64,000 nt of DNA from Neckera pumila (taxonomy: Eukaryota; Streptophyta; Bryopsida; Hypnales; Neckeraceae): the NCBI GenBank assembly GCA_963969595.1, contig OZ018417.1:8930501-8994500 (forward strand), written 5' to 3'. The notes below the pieces were generated by a model. It had not been told where the DNA came from. It made no database searches and worked only from the letters and a program-made list of their open reading frames with translations. A program made the translations under genes and the position numbers. Shown in pieces: positions 59,986 through 64,000 of this stretch (its first letter is position 1; each line of letters starts with the position of its first letter).

Positions 59986-60924
59986 TTAACCCCTAAAGAC
60001 CATTGTCTGTTTAGCGGACATTTGGGATTTTGGACAGATATCTACAATCTGAATTTTTGACCTGATTTTATGAAACTTTTCTTCAAGATAGAAAAATTGA
60101 TTAGCTTTGTGGGAATGTATTTTTTTTCAATTGGTCCCCGGGAACAAAAATTATGCCCAAATAAGCTCAAAACAAGGGAGAAGGGGCTGCAAAAAAAACA
60201 TTCAAAATTAGGACTTTCTTTTTCAATTTTTTTTCTCAAATTCCTCTTATATTTTTGTCAACATGAAAAGCTATCATTTGTTCCATTTGGATTTGTTATG
60301 AGAAAATTATGGGCAATCTTGTTTTCTGGGCAATTAGAGCATCTTCCTGAAAAAATAACTTGTAGGATATGCAACTTTTAGAATTTAAAAAAATAAAAAC
60401 TCCACATAGTTTTGTGCTTGCTAGAGAGCTAGAGCAATCTCACCATTGGAATTAGTGCATTTTAATTCCATCTTAGAGATATTAATAATTTTGATTTTCC
60501 TTCTGTCCTGTACCTACTTCTACTTAACAATTTTTTAAATATTAATGAAATTGAGTTTTTTTTATTTTTTATTTTTTTCCTAGAATCTCAACTCAATTTT
60601 CTACCATAGAGATTTAAAGCTCAAAACTCTATTGTGCAAAAAATTAAAGTTAAGAAGGTTCAAAGTCAAATATTTTAGTCCCGCAATGTGCTATTTTTTT
60701 GTTTTTTCTTTAAAAACTAAATTTTTTACTTTAATCGCAAAAATCTTGCAATCTATGCGGTCAAAAATTCTAAAAAAATTTCCATACATTTTTATACTAA
60801 TTAGGTAAAAGACCCTATGGTTAGATGTGCAAAAAAAATTTCAGTTTTTTCTACTCTTTGCTATAAAAATGGCAATTTTGAGTGATTTTTGGCAAAAAAA
60901 TGGCCTTGGTCCTCTAGGGGTTAA
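59986..60924. mobile_element. TTAA-flanked MITE, 939 bp
   Basis: TTAA at 59986-59989 and 60921-60924. Ends are CCCCTAAAGACC and, reversed, CCCCTAGAGGACC. It is homologous along its length, in the opposite orientation, to 11348-11921, which is about 365 bp shorter. The 103-residue frame at 60070-60381 is inside and not supported as a gene. Confidence 0.8.
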
Positions 60925-60932
60925 AATTATTA

Positions 60933-61100
60933 TTAACCCTTAAAGGACAATTATCCTTGAGTAGGAAACTTGCAAATTGGGGTAGGTTCTTTTAGAAGTC
61001 AATTTGGACTAGATATTTTCTTAATTTTGATACAAGGTGCAAAAACATACCCTCTTCAAAGGAAAATTATTTGACTAGATGCACAAATCCTGTAAATATG
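60933..61100. mobile_element. TTAA-type element, left-end fragment
   Basis: TTAACCCTTAAAGGACA starts only 8 bp after the previous element. The following 150 bp match the left part of 27301-27895 and, reversed, 3916-4184. No right end found. It was probably truncated after insertion next to its relative. Confidence 0.6.
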
Positions 61101-61635
61101 ATCTAAATATAAATATGATTATACAATGTAATAATATGATGTAAATATATATTTATTATACTCATTTAAATGTATTTATTCAAATTTTATTAATCTTCAT
61201 GTATCTATTGACATCTATATTTGTATTCATTTATTGGTCATAGTTTCATTCATCCAATGTATCCATCCAATATATGGTACGATCCTTCAAATTCTATATA
61301 TGATAATCAAAATGTGTACATAAAGTAGACAAATGACTTTTAATATTTCAATCCTATAGATATGCTTGTCATCCATTCTATCTTAGGCATATAAATATAT
61401 TATCCCCACTATCACTTTATCTAAAGTTCTAAACTTGCCTTCATGCATTCATTTAGTCTACCACATGTATAAACATTATGAATATTTAGAAATTATGTTT
61501 TCTCTTTCTTTGTGAATAGTGGATGACTATCTAATGAGAATATATTTTCACAAATTGCTGTCATAAATTTGAATGATTTTCTTAGCTGGCATTACAGAAA
61601 TTTTCAGCCCTCCAAAGGATTGCTCCAGAGTAACA
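61101..61635. other. AT-rich spacer
   Basis: Low GC with many ATA and TATT words; nothing else seen. Confidence 0.4.
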
Positions 61636-61639
61636 AACC

Positions 61640-61925
61640 AAGCTATTTCAAAGCTTAGTCTATCTATCAATCTGGAAGGTGCCGCAGTGAGCAATCAGCC
61701 AAGCTAACCGCTTAGCAAAACAGTCAAATTTTGCAATTTTTAAAAAATAAATAAATTTTAAACTCTTAAAACTCGGTTCTTGCGCCACCAGCATTGCAAT
61801 TTTAGGTGGCGGGAATAGGGGGGAATTTATTTTTTCAACCCAAAAAAAACAAATTTTAGGGCACCTTGGAGGGCTATGGAGCAGCCCTCTGGAGGCCAAA
61901 ATTTTTCTCTAATGCCTATGTTGAC
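61640..61925. repeat. Dispersed repeat, copy B (pair with 20400-20690)
   Basis: Same orientation and segment order as 20400-20690, including GGTTCTTGCGCCACC, GGCGGGAATAGG and GGAGGGCTATGGAGCAGCCC. The minus-strand 79-residue frame across it is a by-product. Confidence 0.75.
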
Positions 61926-62337
61926 CAATGCACCTAGGTAACATGCACCTAGAATTGCTTTCTTAATTGTTTCTCTACTTTAGTTTTAACTTCTATGTCC
62001 TCTAAGACACTACTTTGCTTTTAGCAAGACATAGCACAACTCTATGTAAGCAAATTATAGTAATCTTGTAGTAAATTTTAGTGTGATTGACCACTTGAAG
62101 GACTTGTGCTTAACTATCTATAATTGATCAACTAAATCAAATGTTCACTTTATTTTTGTATATTTATTTTCTATTTTGTTCTATTCATTGTTCTATTCTT
62201 TGTTCTATCTTTTGTTCTATTCAATCTTTGCATTTCAATTTATATAAATTGCTCATTGGCTTTGGATTGCTATGGTATTCTAATAATAATCTTTAGACCT
62301 AATTGATTTAGCCAATATTTTGTAATATAGATTTCTA

Positions 62338-62493
62338 CACTGAATAGAGGTTTTAAGGGGACCCATACTAATTAATGGACATCCCACACTATATAAATAT
62401 CTATCATGGTTTGTACATCTTGTCTCAAATATGTATAGTTTAGGAAGAAAGGTCCCTTTAATTATTTGGTCCCCTTAATACCTCTATTCAGTG
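62338..62493. mobile_element. 156-bp MITE, TA target site, copy 2
   Basis: Same length and orientation as 2318-2473, flanked by TA (62336-62337 and 62494-62495). The termini CACTGAATAGAGG are slightly mutated relative to copy 1. The interior (ACCCATACTAATTAATGGAC, ACTATATAAATATC, TACATCTTGTCTCAAATATG) is more than 90 percent identical. Confidence 0.85.
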
Positions 62494-62495
62494 TA

Positions 62496-64000
62496 CATTG
62501 GAAAACATGAGTAGGTGCATCAAACACAGAGAGGCATGTAGATATGACTTAGCCATGGAATTTTGATGCCACATGACTAAATTCATGAAATGAAGCTACA
62601 TGAGTGAACTCAAGGCACAACTATTGCTTCAAATAATTTGTCCGTCTCTTCACCTACATCTGCATAATTTTAAATAAATTTGAACTCTAAGAGTTGAAGT
62701 TATTAAATAAGGTGCAAATTCATTTTGAATATTTTTAGTATTATATTCTATTGTTTTGTAAATACAAAATTAACACTACATCTTATTGAACACAAAGAAG
62801 CAAAACTAAACATGACATAAACTCAACCACTCATTGTGGTGATTGACTAAAGTTCCACTACTCTTTGTGCTACCAATAATAACTGAATGAAGGTCTTGAA
62901 ACTTTGTATTAGAATATAGAGACTTTAACATCAAAATTTTCATATAAATACTAGAGCCTAGAAATAAAGGTTGTCAAAAACGACTTTAAAGGTTGGAGTA
63001 AACATCCCGTAATCAATCCATGTCTGTACATGTGGCTTCATCATACAGACAAAGTGAACCATTGTCTCTATAAGAATGTAGAACACGATGTTTGTGGCAT
63101 ACACTATTGTGAAGAGTCTACATGAGGATCAACTAAGCCACTATATAACATCAATATATTCGTACAATAAGCCTACTATGGGTTTGCAACAAATCTTTAT
63201 GTCCGGTCTCCACATTACTAAAGAACCACCTCATGCCTAGCAACCACTTCATCTGCTGCTCTCCACACTATTATATAGTGATGAACAATATAGGTTTGGA
63301 GACTTTGTATTTGGATCTAGAGACCTTGGCAATGAAATTGAGGAGAATTATGTTTGCCTAAGATGATGAGGCACGTCCAAGTGGGCATATTCTTTGTTCA
63401 CATCAAAGAATTTTTGGTATCCATGTGGATGAAGGCTATGGCTAAGTATTGCAACACCTTTTGTAAGATATTGTCTTGTAATTGATAATTTACTCAATTC
63501 TCCACTTCTTTTGCTGTCGAAATTTTTTAAAAACTATTGATGCCCAAATTTGACACCATCTTTAGACTACTATGAGCATAAGAATCTATATTTTTCTTGG
63601 ATTAAAAAATGGACCATGAAACGACAATTGCTTGCTTTAATGACAAAAAATAAGTGGTTGTATGTGCTGAGCTCATTGCTCTCTCTTACATTGATGATGA
63701 GCCTTTCCTAGTTTGTCAAATTCTTCTTTTGTACAACTGAGTACAATAATCTTACAAACTGTCTATTTGAGCCATTCAAAGAACTTTGGGCCATGGTTGG
63801 CTTGGGGTATCACTTTTTGGACTCACTAATTACCTTATTTTTGTTTAAGGCCTCCAAAGCTTGTCTAATTTGGTCATTTTCATCAAGTAAAAAGATCCTA
63901 GAATTTAAACAAAAAAGCCGTGCGCCTCAACAAGATCAAGATTTATATTCCTAATGAGTATTTTTTGAAAAAATTAGTTTTTTGGATCTTTTCATAGATG
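62496..64000. other. Intergenic DNA to the window end
   Basis: AT-rich with no open frame of note and no recognisable element ends. A gene starting beyond the window cannot be excluded. Confidence 0.4.

Noticed and set aside
1..64000. tRNA, rRNA or CRISPR arrays
   Set aside because: I looked for cloverleaf-type GGTTCGAATC segments, rRNA-like conserved blocks and regular spaced repeats and found none; the tandem repeats present have no unique spacers.

Overview
The window looks like nuclear DNA of a land plant or close streptophyte relative. Two spliced genes are well supported. Both have GT-AG introns that join in frame along their whole length, and both encode plant-type orthologues: a PITH-domain protein and the SCF scaffold cullin CUL1. 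The rest is AT-rich and gene-poor, and is filled with DNA transposons and their decayed relatives. A piggyBac transposase remnant and a pogo/Tigger transposase remnant sit in the same 64 kb. That pairing is unusual for flowering plants and favours a non-flowering lineage (moss, lycophyte, fern or charophyte-type). The species cannot be fixed from this sequence alone.

Layout. 1-5.1 kb: AT-rich DNA with a 156-bp TA-flanked MITE and a degraded TTAA-flanked element. 5.4-8.3 kb: eight-exon PITH-domain gene (+). 8.3-13.4 kb: intergenic DNA, a TTAA element and a MITE with a 3-bp target duplication. 13.4-19.7 kb: three tandem copies of an unrecognised, probably decayed gene-like unit, with a fold-back element between copies 1 and 2 and a CACTA-type MITE inside copy 2. 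20.4-23.7 kb: dispersed repeat, an unknown broken reading frame (-) and a Tigger-like transposase in pieces whose DDE segment lies on the opposite strand. 24-29.5 kb: AT-rich DNA with MITEs and TTAA elements. 30.45-35.29 kb: twelve-exon CUL1 gene (-) inside a GC-richer island, with a 13-bp minisatellite on its upstream side. 36-47 kb: repeats, a fold-back structure holding a TTAA-site insertion, broken reading frames, and a TATA-led region carrying two pairs of tandem hairpins. 47.5-59.7 kb: two related Mutator-like elements in opposite orientation bracketing a CACTA-type terminus, a three-armed fold-back element and the piggyBac pseudogene. 60-64 kb: more TTAA elements and a second full copy of the 156-bp MITE.

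How it fits together. PITH proteins bind the proteasome and CUL1 builds SCF ubiquitin ligases, so both touch ubiquitin-dependent turnover, but their proximity is probably chance. The main theme is transposon ecology. At least six elements carry TTAA target sites with ends close to CCCCTAAAG, the target preference of piggyBac. They share the window with a piggyBac transposase relic, and one has landed at a TTAA inside the Tigger DDE frame. The most novel-looking signal is at 45.5-46.0 kb: tandem hairpins downstream of a TATA box whose stems differ by compensatory base changes while their apical sequences stay nearly constant, as expected for a structured RNA.
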